A stretch of 64,000 nucleotides of DNA. Origin: Massilistercora timonensis (GTDB lineage: Bacteria; Bacillota; Clostridia; Lachnospirales; Lachnospiraceae). Below are positions 1 through 8,551 of the stretch, one piece after another; positions within the stretch are counted from its first letter, which is position 1; each line of letters starts with the position of its first letter. A program made the translations under genes and the position numbers. The stretch lies in assembly GCF_900312975.1 (NCBI RefSeq), contig NZ_LT990039.1, positions 2,170,001 through 2,234,000 on the forward strand, given 5' to 3'. The notes beneath the pieces are model-generated. The model did not search any database. It saw nothing but the letters and a program-made list of their open reading frames with translations, and was not told where the DNA came from.

Positions 1-438
1 TCTTTTGTAGAAGGCGCGAGAAACGGTTATAAGATCTCTATAAACTCAATGGTACCGAATGTATTATTTGCATTCGTGCTGATCCAGATTTTGAATCTGA
101 CAGGGCTTTCGGATATTCTTGGAAAAGTCTGTCAGCCGGTAATGGGACTCTTTGGACTTCCGGGAATCGCGGCGACGGTTCTGATCGCGGGATTCCTTTC
201 GGTGGGCGGCGGCGTAGGCGCGGCGGCAAGCCTGTACGCGGCCGGCTCCCTGGGAAACGACCATATTACGATCCTGATCCCCGGAATCCTGATGATGGGA
301 GCATCTCTTCAGTATATGGGCCGGTGTCTCGGGACGGCAACGGTAAAGAATAAATATTACGTGTTCCTGATCGGAGTAAATATTGTCAATTCTTTACTGT
401 CCATGATCGTGATGAGGGTTATTGTATCGTTTTTCTAA
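1..438 (+). CDS. yjiG: YjiG/SpmB-type nucleoside-recognition (gate) membrane protein, 5' truncated
   Basis: The reading frame is open from base 1, so the start lies outside the window and only the last 145 residues are seen. They hold hydrophobic segments and the glycine-rich stretch GFLSVGGGVGAAASLYAAG followed by LMGASLQYMGRCLG, which I recognise from YjiG, usually encoded after YjiH. The family is related to nucleoside-recognition gate domains of CNT-like transporters and SpmA/SpmB; its substrate is unknown. Function in transport is inferred from membrane character only. The protein ends in a hydrophobic helix and a stop at 436-438. An internal ATG at 49 is not the true start because homology continues upstream of it. 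Confidence 0.75.
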   Translation, partial: SFVEGARNGYKISINSMVPNVLFAFVLIQILNLTGLSDILGKVCQPVMGLFGLPGIAATVLIAGFLSVGGGVGAAASLYAAGSLGNDHITILIPGILMMGASLQYMGRCLGTATVKNKYYVFLIGVNIVNSLLSMIVMRVIVSFF

Positions 439-457
439 TATATAAAATTGCTTCGGT

Positions 458-489
458 GAGAAGGCAGGTGAAGGATCGCCTGCCTTCTC
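458..489. terminator. Hairpin after yjiG
   Basis: An 11-bp perfect stem, GAGAAGGCAGG at 458-468 pairing with CCTGCCTTCTC at 479-489, follows the yjiG stop by 19 bases. There is no clear T-run after it (CATTGCC), so it may be a weak terminator or an RNA-stabilising hairpin. Confidence 0.45.
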
Positions 490-510
490 CATTGCCAGAG
501 AACCACTGAG

Positions 511-539
511 TTGCCACCCCAATGCGGGTGTGATATGAT
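511..539 (+). promoter_or_regulatory. Sigma-70-type promoter for the LysR gene
   Basis: TTGCCA at 511-516 and TATGAT at 534-539 with a 17-base spacer, about 65 bases upstream of the LysR start. Consensus match only. Confidence 0.5.
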
Positions 540-604
540 AAATCTATCTGGGATCCGGAGGGCAAAATCACCGGAGAAAGTCATAGGATAAAGGGAGTGT
601 AAGC

Positions 605-1522
605 ATGAAAACAGAGCAGATATTGCTGGCGCTGGAAATCAGCAGATGCGGGTCTGTTTCAAAGGCGGCGTCAAATCTTTTTATTGCGCAGCCCAATGCC
701 AGTAATTCTCTTGCGCTTCTGGAGCAGGAACTGGGATATCAGATCTTTGAGCGGACTTATAATGGAATGAAGGTTACACAGCAGGGGGAGGCGTTTCTGC
801 AGTATGCATACGCCATTGAGCGGAATATGCAGAAAATGTACCGGGTCAGGGAGCAGGAGACGCGGGTCCGGCTTTCCGTAGTGGCCTATGCCTATCCCTT
901 TGCGGAGCGGGCGTTTACCAAATTTTGTGTTAATTATATTGATACGGCTCACTCTTTGAAATGCCGGCTTCGCCGGATCGGTATGGTGAGTCAGGGCATG
1001 GAGTATCTGAAACGGGACGAGGCGGATGTTGCGATCGTGACCTGCCGTCAGGAGCTGTATGGTCAGTTTGAGAAAGAATTTCAGAAGGAAGGATTATATT
1101 CGGAAGTGCTCGCCCACACCACGTTATATGTGGTCATGCCGGAAAATCATCCTCTGGCCGGGAGGGAAACGGTGGATCTTGAAGAGTATGCCAAGTATCC
1201 TTGTATCTCCAATGAAGGGCTGGATAAGAATTACGCGCCGCCGGAAGTAGAGAAGCTTCTCCGGGAAGTGGATCTTCATATTGTTATGGAGCCGGGGGAG
1301 GCCAGATATGAGCTGCTGGAAAATACCAACAGTTTTGTGATCTGTACGCCTTATCAGGAAGAAGAACTGCGCAGGCATAAACTGATCGAGAGGAAGATCC
1401 CAAACGCCAATCGGAATCTGGTACTGCTGATGAAGGAGGAAAATCAGCATGATCAGCAGATCCTGCGGTACGTAAGCCTGCTCCGGGAAGAGATAAGCGT
1501 GTGGGAGAAAGAAATTCTGTAG
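605..1522 (+). CDS. LysR-family transcriptional regulator
   Basis: A 305-residue protein of normal LysR length. Residues 1-60 form the winged HTH, seen in the pattern CGSVSKAASNLFIAQPNASN followed by LEQELGYQIFERT and the VTQQGEAFL linker helix. The remainder is the two-lobed substrate-binding-like effector domain (about 90-300). The ATG is preceded by AAGGGAG at 591-597. The regulator is transcribed in the same direction as the methyltransferase and NAD-kinase-like genes and 22 bases from the former, so they may share a transcript. Its effector cannot be told from sequence; the upstream membrane protein yjiG or the divergent genome outside the window may be targets. Confidence 0.9.
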   Translation: MKTEQILLALEISRCGSVSKAASNLFIAQPNASNSLALLEQELGYQIFERTYNGMKVTQQGEAFLQYAYAIERNMQKMYRVREQETRVRLSVVAYAYPFAERAFTKFCVNYIDTAHSLKCRLRRIGMVSQGMEYLKRDEADVAIVTCRQELYGQFEKEFQKEGLYSEVLAHTTLYVVMPENHPLAGRETVDLEEYAKYPCISNEGLDKNYAPPEVEKLLREVDLHIVMEPGEARYELLENTNSFVICTPYQEEELRRHKLIERKIPNANRNLVLLMKEENQHDQQILRYVSLLREEISVWEKEIL

Positions 1523-1543
1523 CGGAAAGGACAGGGACGTCAG

Positions 1544-2110
1544 GTGAAATCACTTCAGATCACAGACTGGTGCCATGAGATTTTTGAAAAGTTTGTCCCG
1601 GCGGGCGGGGTTTATATCGACGCTACTATGGGGCAGGGGCAGGACACCCTGTTTCTCTGCCGTCTGGCAGGGGAAGGGGGGCAGGTCTGGGCTTTCGATA
1701 TCCAGGAAAAAGCGCTGGAGCTGACCCGGGAGCTTCTGGAACGGGAAGGCATGGATAAGCGGGCCCGGCTGATCCTTTGCGGCCATGAGCATATGGATCG
1801 CTACCTTGAGCCGGAGAGCGTGGGCGGGATCTGTTTTAATTTCGGCTATCTTCCAGGCGGGGATCACCGCATCGCCACCAGGCCGGAGACCAGTGTGGCG
1901 GCGGTGGAGCAGGGGCTGAAGCTTCTGAAGCCGGGCGGGATGATGAGTCTTTGCATTTATAGCGGAGGGGATACGGGCTTCGAAGAGCGGGATGCGCTGC
2001 TGGCCTTTTTAAGAAAACTGCCTTCCCGCCAGTACACGGTGATCCAGACTTCTTACTATAACCGGAGCGGCCATCCGCCCCTGCCGGTGTTTGTGTTCCG
2101 GCAGAAGTAG
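1544..2110 (+). CDS. mnmM: YtqB/MnmM-type SAM-dependent methyltransferase
   Basis: A 188-residue class I methyltransferase. Motif I is seen at residues 25-32 (DATMGQGQD), motif II at about 47-51 (AFDIQ), and the motif IV region as FNFGYLPGGDH, typical of the YtqB (rRNA_methylase, PF06962) family. B. subtilis YtqB has been shown to methylate tRNA wobble uridine (nm5s2U to mnm5s2U, renamed MnmM); the same role here is inferred from family membership. The start is GTG at 1544, close behind the LysR stop and with GGACAGGGA upstream; the first residues MKSLQITDWCHEIF fit family starts. Older annotations call it a 16S rRNA methyltransferase, which is unsupported. Confidence 0.8.
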   Translation: MKSLQITDWCHEIFEKFVPAGGVYIDATMGQGQDTLFLCRLAGEGGQVWAFDIQEKALELTRELLEREGMDKRARLILCGHEHMDRYLEPESVGGICFNFGYLPGGDHRIATRPETSVAAVEQGLKLLKPGGMMSLCIYSGGDTGFEERDALLAFLRKLPSRQYTVIQTSYYNRSGHPPLPVFVFRQK

Positions 2111-2143
2111 ACGAAGGAGTAGAAGACAGGAGGCATTTGGCAT

Positions 2144-3283
2144 ATGAAACGGATCGGATTTCTCATCAACCCGGTAGCGGGCATCGGCGGCCAGGCAGGC
2201 ATGAAGGGAAGCGATGACCGGGCGGGCCGGGAGGACGCTCTGCGCCGGGGGTATCAAAAGACGGCGGCCAGGCGGGCCGGGCAGTGCCTGGAGAGTTTTG
2301 CAAAGGCGATAAAGCAGGCGGGGCAGAATGCGGACTTTACATTTCTGGTGCCGGAAGGCGAGATGGGCGGCGGGCTTCTGAAAGAGTCGGGCCTTCCTTT
2401 TCAGACTGTGGGCGAGATGCGTCCTGGAGAGACTACAACCAGGGAAGACACCGTCCGGTTTGCGGAAACTATGAAAGAAGAAGGAGCCGATCTTCTGGTT
2501 TTCTGCGGCGGCGACGGAACGGCCAGGGACATTTCCCAGGCGGTGGGAAGTGGTTTTCCTGTGCTGGGGGTTCCTGCCGGCGTGAAGATGTATTCCGCCT
2601 GCTTTGCTGTGAATCCCTGGCAGGCCGGAGAATTACTGGCCGGGTTTGTCCGGGGGCGGCAGATGTCCTTTGCCCACAGAGAGGTGATGGATATGGACGA
2701 ATCCCAGTTGTCTCTGCGGGAAGTAAGTCCCTCTTTGTATGGCTTTCTGAAGGTCCTGGACGATGGGGTCCATCTGCAGCGGGCCAAGGAGATGAGCCTG
2801 GGAGACGGGGAGGAAGCAGAGACGCTGGCAGAGGATATCCTGTCAGAGATGAGGGAGGACACCCTCTATATCATCGGACCGGGCGGCACCACCTATCGGA
2901 TCAAGGAGAAGCTGCATAGCAAAGGCACAGTCCGGGGCGTGGATCTGGTCAAAGGCGGCCAGATCCTGTATAGGGATGCGGATGAACAGACCATCTGGCG
3001 GCTGCTTGGGCAGGCAGAGAAAGCAGAGATCATCGTCACCTGTATCGGGGGAAATGGATTTCTCTTCGGGCGGGGGAACCAGCAGATCAGTCCCAGGATC
3101 ATAAAAGCTGTGGGAAAGGAACACATCCGGATCGCAGTGACCCGGCAGAAGCTGGCCCATCTGGGAGGAAAGCCCATACTGGTGGACACCGGCGACCGGG
3201 AGACGGACGAATACCTGAAGGGATATTACAAGATCCGGTTCAATGGCCGGGAGTCGGCCCTGTACCGGGTAGATCGGAATTGA
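2144..3283 (+). CDS. ATP-NAD kinase-like protein (COG3199/AcoX type)
   Basis: A 379-residue protein with the NAD-kinase/diacylglycerol-kinase fold signature: GFLINPVAG at residues 5-13 and the nucleotide-binding motif GGDGTARD at about 125-132, followed by PVLGVPAGVKMYSACF. A second glycine-rich segment, YIIGPGGTTYRIKEKL, lies near 245-260. This arrangement matches the ATP-NAD kinase family protein group found next to acetoin or lipid genes, distinct from housekeeping NadK. Whether it phosphorylates NAD is unknown. RBS GACAGGAGG lies 10 bases before the ATG. It follows the methyltransferase by 33 bases and probably is co-transcribed. Codon use is strongly GC-rich. Confidence 0.8.
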   Translation: MKRIGFLINPVAGIGGQAGMKGSDDRAGREDALRRGYQKTAARRAGQCLESFAKAIKQAGQNADFTFLVPEGEMGGGLLKESGLPFQTVGEMRPGETTTREDTVRFAETMKEEGADLLVFCGGDGTARDISQAVGSGFPVLGVPAGVKMYSACFAVNPWQAGELLAGFVRGRQMSFAHREVMDMDESQLSLREVSPSLYGFLKVLDDGVHLQRAKEMSLGDGEEAETLAEDILSEMREDTLYIIGPGGTTYRIKEKLHSKGTVRGVDLVKGGQILYRDADEQTIWRLLGQAEKAEIIVTCIGGNGFLFGRGNQQISPRIIKAVGKEHIRIAVTRQKLAHLGGKPILVDTGDRETDEYLKGYYKIRFNGRESALYRVDRN

Positions 3284-3290
3284 TAAATAC

Positions 3291-3320
3291 TTGACGGACA
3301 TTTTGGCCGGGGAGTAGAAT
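3291..3320 (+). promoter_or_regulatory. Promoter for gcvPA-gcvPB
   Basis: TTGACG at 3291-3296 and TAGAAT at 3315-3320 with an 18-base spacer. The 67-base leader that follows is too short to hold a glycine riboswitch and shows none of its conserved core. Confidence 0.6.
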
Positions 3321-3387
3321 AGAGACAGATAATTGTGGAAAATGTTTGACCACATGTAAGACACGGAAGGAAAGGAGCTGAAGAAAC

Positions 3388-4806
3388 GTGGGAAAAGATT
3401 TTATCCATCCCTATATGCCAAACAGCGTTCCCGGGATCAAAGAGGAAATGCTGCAGGAACTGGGAATTAAGAGCGTGAAGGAGATCTATGAGAGCGTGAT
3501 CCCGGAGGAACTGCGCTACAAGGAACGGCTGGATCTCCCGGAACCCATCTTAAGCGAGCATGAACTGAAGAAACATGTGAAAGGGATCCTGGACAAGAAT
3601 GTATCCACAGAGGAGTACATAAGCTTCCTTGGCGCCGGCTGCTACAAGCACCAGGTGCCGGCGCTGTGCGATGAGATCAACTCCAGAGGAGAATTTCTCA
3701 CCGGATACTGCGGGGACACTTACTCTGATCACGGGAAAATGCAGGCCATCTTTGAGTATGCCAGTATGATGGGAGAGCTTCTGGACGCGGATGTGGTAAG
3801 TTATACCAACTATGACGGCGGCCAGGCAGTGTCTTCTTCCCTGCGTATTGCCCTGCGGGTGATGGAAGGGCGGGGGACGCCAAAGACCATGCTGCTGGTC
3901 CCCTCTACTATGAATCCGGAGATCTACTCCCAGGCGGACGCCTACTGCCGGAATCTGGCCCAGGTCCAGAAGGTGGCTTATGAGCCGGAGACCGGGCTTA
4001 TGGACCTTACGGATCTGGAAGAAAAGCTTCGGACCGGTCAGGTGGCGGCGGTGTTCTATGAGAACCCTTCCTATCTGGGCTTTTTTGAGACCAGAGGACA
4101 GGAAATCGCGGATCTGGCCCACCGGTATGGAGCCCTTTGTATCGCCCAGCCGGAAGTGGCGGCTCTTGGGATCATGGAGAGCCCTATGAATCAGGGGGCG
4201 GACATTGTGTGCGGCGATATCCAGCCTCTGGGCATGCACATCCAGTTTGGCGGCGGCCAGGCAGGATTCATCGCCTGCCAGCAGGACGTGGAACTGATCC
4301 GGCAGTTCCCTACCTATATGTACGGCATCGCCGAGACAAGAGAGGAAGGGAAATACGGTTGGGGCCGGGCTATGAATTACCGGTGTTCCCATGGAAGCCG
4401 GGAGAATGCCAATGAGTATTTTGGAACAGAGACGGGTCTGTGGGGGATCACAGCCGGCGTTTACCTGGCCAGCATGGGTCCTCAGGGCATGTATGAGCTG
4501 GGAGAGACCATCATCCAGAATGTGAATTATGCCATTGGGAAATTGTCGGAAATACCCGGGATCCGCGCCAATGTATTTGCGAACAGCAATTTCCAGGAGT
4601 TTGTAGTAGATTTTACCAAAACCGGGAAAACGGTGCGGGAGATCAATCAGGCCCTTCTTGGAGAGAAGATCTTCGGCGGCAAAGACTTAAGCAAAGATTT
4701 CCCCTGGCTTGGACAGAGCGCTCTGTACTGCGTGTCTGAGCTTACCACCGCAGACGACATCGAACATCTGGCAGAAGTATTGCAAAGGATCGTAAGGGGG
4801 TGCTAA
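3388..4806 (+). CDS. gcvPA: Glycine dehydrogenase (decarboxylating) subunit 1, P-protein alpha
   Basis: A 472-residue homologue of the N-terminal half of P-protein. It starts FIHPYMPNSVPGIKEEMLQELG, which is the typical GcvPA opening, and contains FLGAGCYKHQVPA and the TGYCGDTYSDHGKMQAIFEY region. With GcvPB it decarboxylates glycine using PLP and passes the aminomethyl group to lipoyl H-protein. The start is GTG at 3388 with AAAGGAG 11 bases upstream. gcvPB follows with two bases between stop and ATG, a fixed operon order in Firmicutes. No gcvT, gcvH or lpd is in the window, so partner proteins must be encoded elsewhere. Confidence 0.95.
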   Translation: MGKDFIHPYMPNSVPGIKEEMLQELGIKSVKEIYESVIPEELRYKERLDLPEPILSEHELKKHVKGILDKNVSTEEYISFLGAGCYKHQVPALCDEINSRGEFLTGYCGDTYSDHGKMQAIFEYASMMGELLDADVVSYTNYDGGQAVSSSLRIALRVMEGRGTPKTMLLVPSTMNPEIYSQADAYCRNLAQVQKVAYEPETGLMDLTDLEEKLRTGQVAAVFYENPSYLGFFETRGQEIADLAHRYGALCIAQPEVAALGIMESPMNQGADIVCGDIQPLGMHIQFGGGQAGFIACQQDVELIRQFPTYMYGIAETREEGKYGWGRAMNYRCSHGSRENANEYFGTETGLWGITAGVYLASMGPQGMYELGETIIQNVNYAIGKLSEIPGIRANVFANSNFQEFVVDFTKTGKTVREINQALLGEKIFGGKDLSKDFPWLGQSALYCVSELTTADDIEHLAEVLQRIVRGC

Positions 4807-4808
4807 GT

Positions 4809-6365
4809 ATGGGATATCAGGAAAGAAAACGAGATTTTCATGAGGCAAGATGGGACGAGCCCATCATTATGGAACTTGGAAGCCCTGGAGAGCGGGGCGT
4901 GCTGGTGCCAAAGGCAGACCCCCGGGTGGCAAAGGCCACCGGAACGGTAGAGGACTTACTGCCGGCAGGCTTAAAGAGGAAGAAAGCGCCCAAACTTCCG
5001 GAGATGTCCCAGATGCAGGTGCTGCGCCACTATATGAGGCTGTCCCAGGAGACCATCGGGACAGATATCAATATCGATATCGGTCTTGGCACCTGTACCA
5101 TGAAGTACAGCCCCAAGGTAAATGAGCAGCTGGTGCGCTCTGAGAAGCTGCAGGAGCTCCATCCCTGCCAGGATGAGAGTACTGTCCAGGGGATCCTGGA
5201 GATCATGTACCGGGAAGCAGAATATCTGAAAGCCATCTCCGGTATGGCCAAAGTCAGCCTCCAGCCTTCCGGCGGAACCCAGGCCATCTTCGCCAATGTG
5301 GAGACCATCCGGGCTTACCATGAGGCCCGGGGAGAGGGGCAGCAGAGAAATGAGATCATCACCACCATCCTGTCCCATCCCGGGAATCCGGGGGCGGCGG
5401 CCACATTGGGATACAAGGTGATCACCCTGTATCCGGATGAAAACGGGATTCCGGATATCGAGGCCCTGAAGGCAGCAGTCTCTGAGCATACGGCGGCCCT
5501 GATGATCACCAACCCGGAGGACACCGGCATTTACAATGAGAAGATCAGAGAATTTGTGGACATTGTCCATGAGGCAGGCGGCCTATGCGTTTATGACCAG
5601 GCCAACTTAAACGGCCTGTTTGGCCTGACCCGGGCAAGGGACGCGGGATTCGACATGTGCCATTACAACCTGCACAAATCCTTCTCCTCCCCCCACGGCT
5701 GTCAGGGACCGGGGGCAGGCGCCCAGTGCGTGTCGGAGGAACTGGCCAAATACGTGGCCGCGCCCACAGTAGAGTTTGACGGGGAGAAGTATTACCTGGA
5801 TTACCAGCGGCCGGACAGCATCGGGAAGCTGCGGAAATTCTACGGGGTTCCCGCGGTGCTGGTGCGGGCCTACGCCTACATTCGCAGCCTGGGGCCGGAC
5901 GGGATCAAGCAGATCGCGGAACTGTCCATCCTGAACAATAACTATATGCTGAAGAAGCTGCTGGAGATCGATGGATTGTCCATGCCCATGGCGGAGGGCA
6001 AGTACCGTCTGGAGCAGGCAAGGCTCAGCTGGAAGAAGCTGACCGACGAGACAGGGGTCACCACCGACGATATCTGCCGGCGGATCGTGGATTACGGCTT
6101 CCAGGATTACTTTGCCAGCCATCATCCCAGGATCATCCCGGAGCCCTTTACACCGGAGCCGGTGGAGACTTACTCCAAGGATGATATCGATGAGTTTGTG
6201 GCGGCCTTTAAGGCGATCGCCGAAGAGGCCAGGACCAACCCGGAGATCGTGAAGACGGCGCCCCACAATGCGGCGCTGGCCACCCAGATCCAGGAAGAGT
6301 ACCTGACGGAGTGGGAGAAATTCGCCACCACCTGGCGAGGGTATCTGAAATACGTGAAGAAATAG
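4809..6365 (+). CDS. gcvPB: Glycine dehydrogenase (decarboxylating) subunit 2, P-protein beta
   Basis: A 518-residue homologue of the C-terminal catalytic half of P-protein. The PLP lysine is in NLHKSFSSPHG (Lys290 from the chosen start). Other family blocks are GLGTCTMKYSPK near 85-96 and TILSHPGNPGAAA. I chose ATG 4809 because AAGGGGG at 4794-4800 is a well-spaced ribosome site; an in-frame GTG at 4800 would sit on that site. The end is normal (WRGYLKYVKK). A strong bidirectional hairpin follows. Confidence 0.95.
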   Translation: MGYQERKRDFHEARWDEPIIMELGSPGERGVLVPKADPRVAKATGTVEDLLPAGLKRKKAPKLPEMSQMQVLRHYMRLSQETIGTDINIDIGLGTCTMKYSPKVNEQLVRSEKLQELHPCQDESTVQGILEIMYREAEYLKAISGMAKVSLQPSGGTQAIFANVETIRAYHEARGEGQQRNEIITTILSHPGNPGAAATLGYKVITLYPDENGIPDIEALKAAVSEHTAALMITNPEDTGIYNEKIREFVDIVHEAGGLCVYDQANLNGLFGLTRARDAGFDMCHYNLHKSFSSPHGCQGPGAGAQCVSEELAKYVAAPTVEFDGEKYYLDYQRPDSIGKLRKFYGVPAVLVRAYAYIRSLGPDGIKQIAELSILNNNYMLKKLLEIDGLSMPMAEGKYRLEQARLSWKKLTDETGVTTDDICRRIVDYGFQDYFASHHPRIIPEPFTPEPVETYSKDDIDEFVAAFKAIAEEARTNPEIVKTAPHNAALATQIQEEYLTEWEKFATTWRGYLKYVKK

Positions 6366-6382
6366 AGAAAGACTTAAAAGAC

Positions 6383-6422
6383 AAGGGCTGGAACATTCCT
6401 GGGAGGGAGTGTTCCAGCCCTT
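6383..6422. terminator. Bidirectional terminator between gcvPB and the ABC-F gene
   Basis: A 13-bp perfect stem: AAGGGCTGGAACA at 6383-6395 pairs with TGTTCCAGCCCTT at 6410-6422, between two convergent genes. The flanks are T-rich on both exits (TTAATTGTT on plus; GTCTTTTAAG on minus). Confidence 0.8.
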
Positions 6423-6427
6423 AATTG

Positions 6428-7900
6428 TTACCCGGCAGTTTCCAGACTGATGATCCGGGTGGCGACAGCCTCCCGGAAGGCGGCGTCATGCTCCACCAGA
6501 AGCATGGTGGGGGCAAATTCCTGGATCAGTTCTTCAATCTGCATGCGGGAATACACGTCGATAAAGTTAAGAGGTTCATCCCATATGTACAGATGGGCCT
6601 TTTCGCAGAGGCTTCTGGCAATCAGTACCTTCTTCTTCTGTCCGCCGGAGAAGTCCTCTATATTTTTTTCAAACTGTACCCGCTCAAAGTCCAGTTTTCG
6701 AAGGATGGCTTTAAACAGGCTTTCATCCAGATGGAACTTCTGGGCGAAGTCCGACAATGTGCCGGCCAGGTGGGAAGTGTCCTGGGGCACATAAGAGAGG
6801 ATCAGGCCAGCCGCCGTGGTCACGGTCCCGGTGTGTTGGATAGGGGCGCCGGTTAGCAGTTTCAGAAGGCTGCTCTTGCCGCTGCCGTTTCTCCCGTCCA
6901 GGAAGATCCGCTCTCCTTGCCGGATGTGGAAGGTTACAGGCGGACAGACGGCCTGTCCGTCATAGAGGACGGACACCTGGGTAAAAGAGGCGAGGGTGTC
7001 CGCATGGTGTTCCAGTGGATTGATCTTCAGGGCTTCCGCAGTCTCTGTGTCCTTCAGTAAGCTGGATTTCTGAAGGAGTGCCTTTTGCTGCCGCTCTTCT
7101 ATGGCTTTGGAACGCTTCATCATCTTTGCCGCTTTGTGCCCCACATAGCCCTTGTCAGCCGCGCCAATCTTGGAGGCTTCCACCCGGTCGGACCAGACGG
7201 CGGAGCGCCTGGCGGACTGCTGCAGGCGGCGGATGTCCTTTTTCAGCCGCTGGTTCTGCGCCAGTTCAAATTCCTGTTTGCGATTGAAATTTTCCATCCA
7301 GGAAGAAAAATTCCCGCTTTGGACGTCAATGGTAGACCGGTTGAGAGACAGGATGTGGTCCACACATCCGTCCAGAAACCGGCGGTCGTGGGACACCAGG
7401 ATAAATCCCTTCTTTTTCTTCAGATACCGGGAGACCCTCTCCCTTGCGGCGGCATCCAGGTGGTTGGTGGGCTCGTCGATCAGGAGAAAATGCCCCTGGT
7501 TCAGGAAAAGGGCCGCCAGGAGCGTCTTGGTCTGTTCCCCGTTGGAAAGAGTTTCAAAGGGCCGCCACAGTACCTCTGTGTTCACATCCAGAAGGGATAA
7601 TTCCCGCATCAGCTCCCATTCTTCTGCCATAGGGCAAACCTGTTGCAGCACGTCTTCTGTCAGGAGAGACTTGTCAGGGACAGGATAGGGGAAATAGTCA
7701 AACTCTACGGAGCTTATAATCTTGCCGCTATACTCATATTTTCCAAGGAGGAGGTTCAAAAAGGTGGTCTTTCCCCTGCCGTTTCTTCCAATAAAACCAA
7801 GCTTCCAGTCAGTATCGATCTGAAAGCTGACATGGTCAAAAACAGGGTCATAGCTGGAAGGGTAAGAAAAGCAAAGATCTTCTACCCGGATCATAGACAT
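6428..7900 (-). CDS. ABC-F family ATPase of the Lsa type (ribosome protection candidate)
   Basis: A 490-residue soluble protein with two ATPase domains and no membrane segments. Walker A motifs are GRNGRGKTTF and GRNGSGKSSL; signatures are LSNGEQTK and FSGGQKKK; Walker B motifs run LLIDEPTNHLD and LYIWDEPLNFID. The opening (MSMIRVEDLCFSYPSSYDPV), the WKLGFIGRNGRGKTT block and VLWRPFETLSNGEQTK closely resemble Lsa(A)-type ABC-F proteins, which dislodge lincosamides, streptogramin A and pleuromutilins from the ribosome. Whether this one gives resistance is not provable here. The start at 7900 is chosen because AAAGGAGGTGC lies 8-9 bases upstream; the open frame extends further to 7969 without a ribosome site. 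It is divergent from the Nim-like gene. Confidence 0.88.
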   Translation of the reverse strand: MSMIRVEDLCFSYPSSYDPVFDHVSFQIDTDWKLGFIGRNGRGKTTFLNLLLGKYEYSGKIISSVEFDYFPYPVPDKSLLTEDVLQQVCPMAEEWELMRELSLLDVNTEVLWRPFETLSNGEQTKTLLAALFLNQGHFLLIDEPTNHLDAAARERVSRYLKKKKGFILVSHDRRFLDGCVDHILSLNRSTIDVQSGNFSSWMENFNRKQEFELAQNQRLKKDIRRLQQSARRSAVWSDRVEASKIGAADKGYVGHKAAKMMKRSKAIEERQQKALLQKSSLLKDTETAEALKINPLEHHADTLASFTQVSVLYDGQAVCPPVTFHIRQGERIFLDGRNGSGKSSLLKLLTGAPIQHTGTVTTAAGLILSYVPQDTSHLAGTLSDFAQKFHLDESLFKAILRKLDFERVQFEKNIEDFSGGQKKKVLIARSLCEKAHLYIWDEPLNFIDVYSRMQIEELIQEFAPTMLLVEHDAAFREAVATRIISLETAG

Positions 7901-7923
7901 AAGAACGCACCTCCTTTTGTTGT

Positions 7924-7945
7924 TGTGGAAAGTAACTTTACCACA
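7924..7945. promoter_or_regulatory. Imperfect palindrome, candidate operator in the ABC-F/Nim divergent region
   Basis: TGTGG-AAAGT-A-ACTTT-A-CCACA forms a near-symmetric 22-bp site just upstream of the ABC-F ribosome site. On the minus strand a possible promoter TTGTTT-N17-TAAAGT places its -10 box inside the palindrome, which would fit repression or RNA-level attenuation. No cognate regulator is encoded nearby. Confidence 0.35.
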
Positions 7946-7975
7946 GTTTCTTTCCGAAAACAAGGGCAAAAGGAT

Positions 7976-8004
7976 TTGCCATTTTGTAAGAGATGAACTA
8001 AACT
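7976..8004 (+). promoter_or_regulatory. Promoter for the Nim-like gene
   Basis: TTGCCA at 7976-7981 and TAAACT at 7999-8004 with a 17-base spacer, 52 bases before the ATG. Confidence 0.45.
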
Positions 8005-8056
8005 GAGACTAATGGATTTTGTTGACCAGAACAGGAAATGACAGGAGGATGGGATC

Positions 8057-8533
8057 ATGAGAAGAAAAGATCGTGAAGTGACAGATAAAAAGGAGATCCA
8101 GAGGATCCTGGAGACATGCAAGGTGTGCAGGATCGGCCTGCCGGAAGAGGACGGCGTCTATATTGTGCCCATGAATCACGGGTATTGCTTTGAGGAAGGG
8201 AAGCTGGTGCTGTATTTCCATGGCTCCAGGGAAGGAAAGAAGATGGAGATGGTGCGCACAAACCCAGCGGTGGGGATTGAGATGGACTGTGACCACGAAC
8301 TGGTGGAGGGGCGGCTTGCCTGCCAGCACAGCTACCACTTTTCCAGTATTGTAGGGAAAGGGAAGGCCAGAGAGATCACAGAGCCGGAAGAGAAGCTTTT
8401 GGCCCTGGGGCTTATTATGAAGCATCAGACCGGAAAAGACTTTGACGAATTCCAGACCAATCCCAGACTGGAGAAGGCAGTGGCAGTGATCCGGGTGGAT
8501 GTGGAGGAATATACCTGTAAGAAGTACGTATAA
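8057..8533 (+). CDS. Pyridoxamine 5'-phosphate oxidase-fold flavoprotein, Nim-like
   Basis: A 158-residue protein of the split-barrel FMN-binding family. The order is typical of NimA-type proteins: MRRKDREVTDKKEIQRIL, then CRIGLPEEDGVYIVPMNHGY, then LYFHGSREGKKMEMV with the catalytic-loop histidine, and a C-terminal VIRVDVEEYTCKK. Family members bind FMN and some reduce 5-nitroimidazole drugs; most have unknown physiological substrates. AGGAGGATGGGATC precedes the ATG. It is followed by yjbQ with 18 bases between, likely one transcript. Confidence 0.85.
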   Translation: MRRKDREVTDKKEIQRILETCKVCRIGLPEEDGVYIVPMNHGYCFEEGKLVLYFHGSREGKKMEMVRTNPAVGIEMDCDHELVEGRLACQHSYHFSSIVGKGKAREITEPEEKLLALGLIMKHQTGKDFDEFQTNPRLEKAVAVIRVDVEEYTCKKYV

Positions 8534-8551
8534 GAAAGAAGGAGGAGTTTT

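Noticed and set aside
3321-3387. Possible glycine riboswitch before gcvPA
   Set aside because: Leader is too short and lacks the conserved core.
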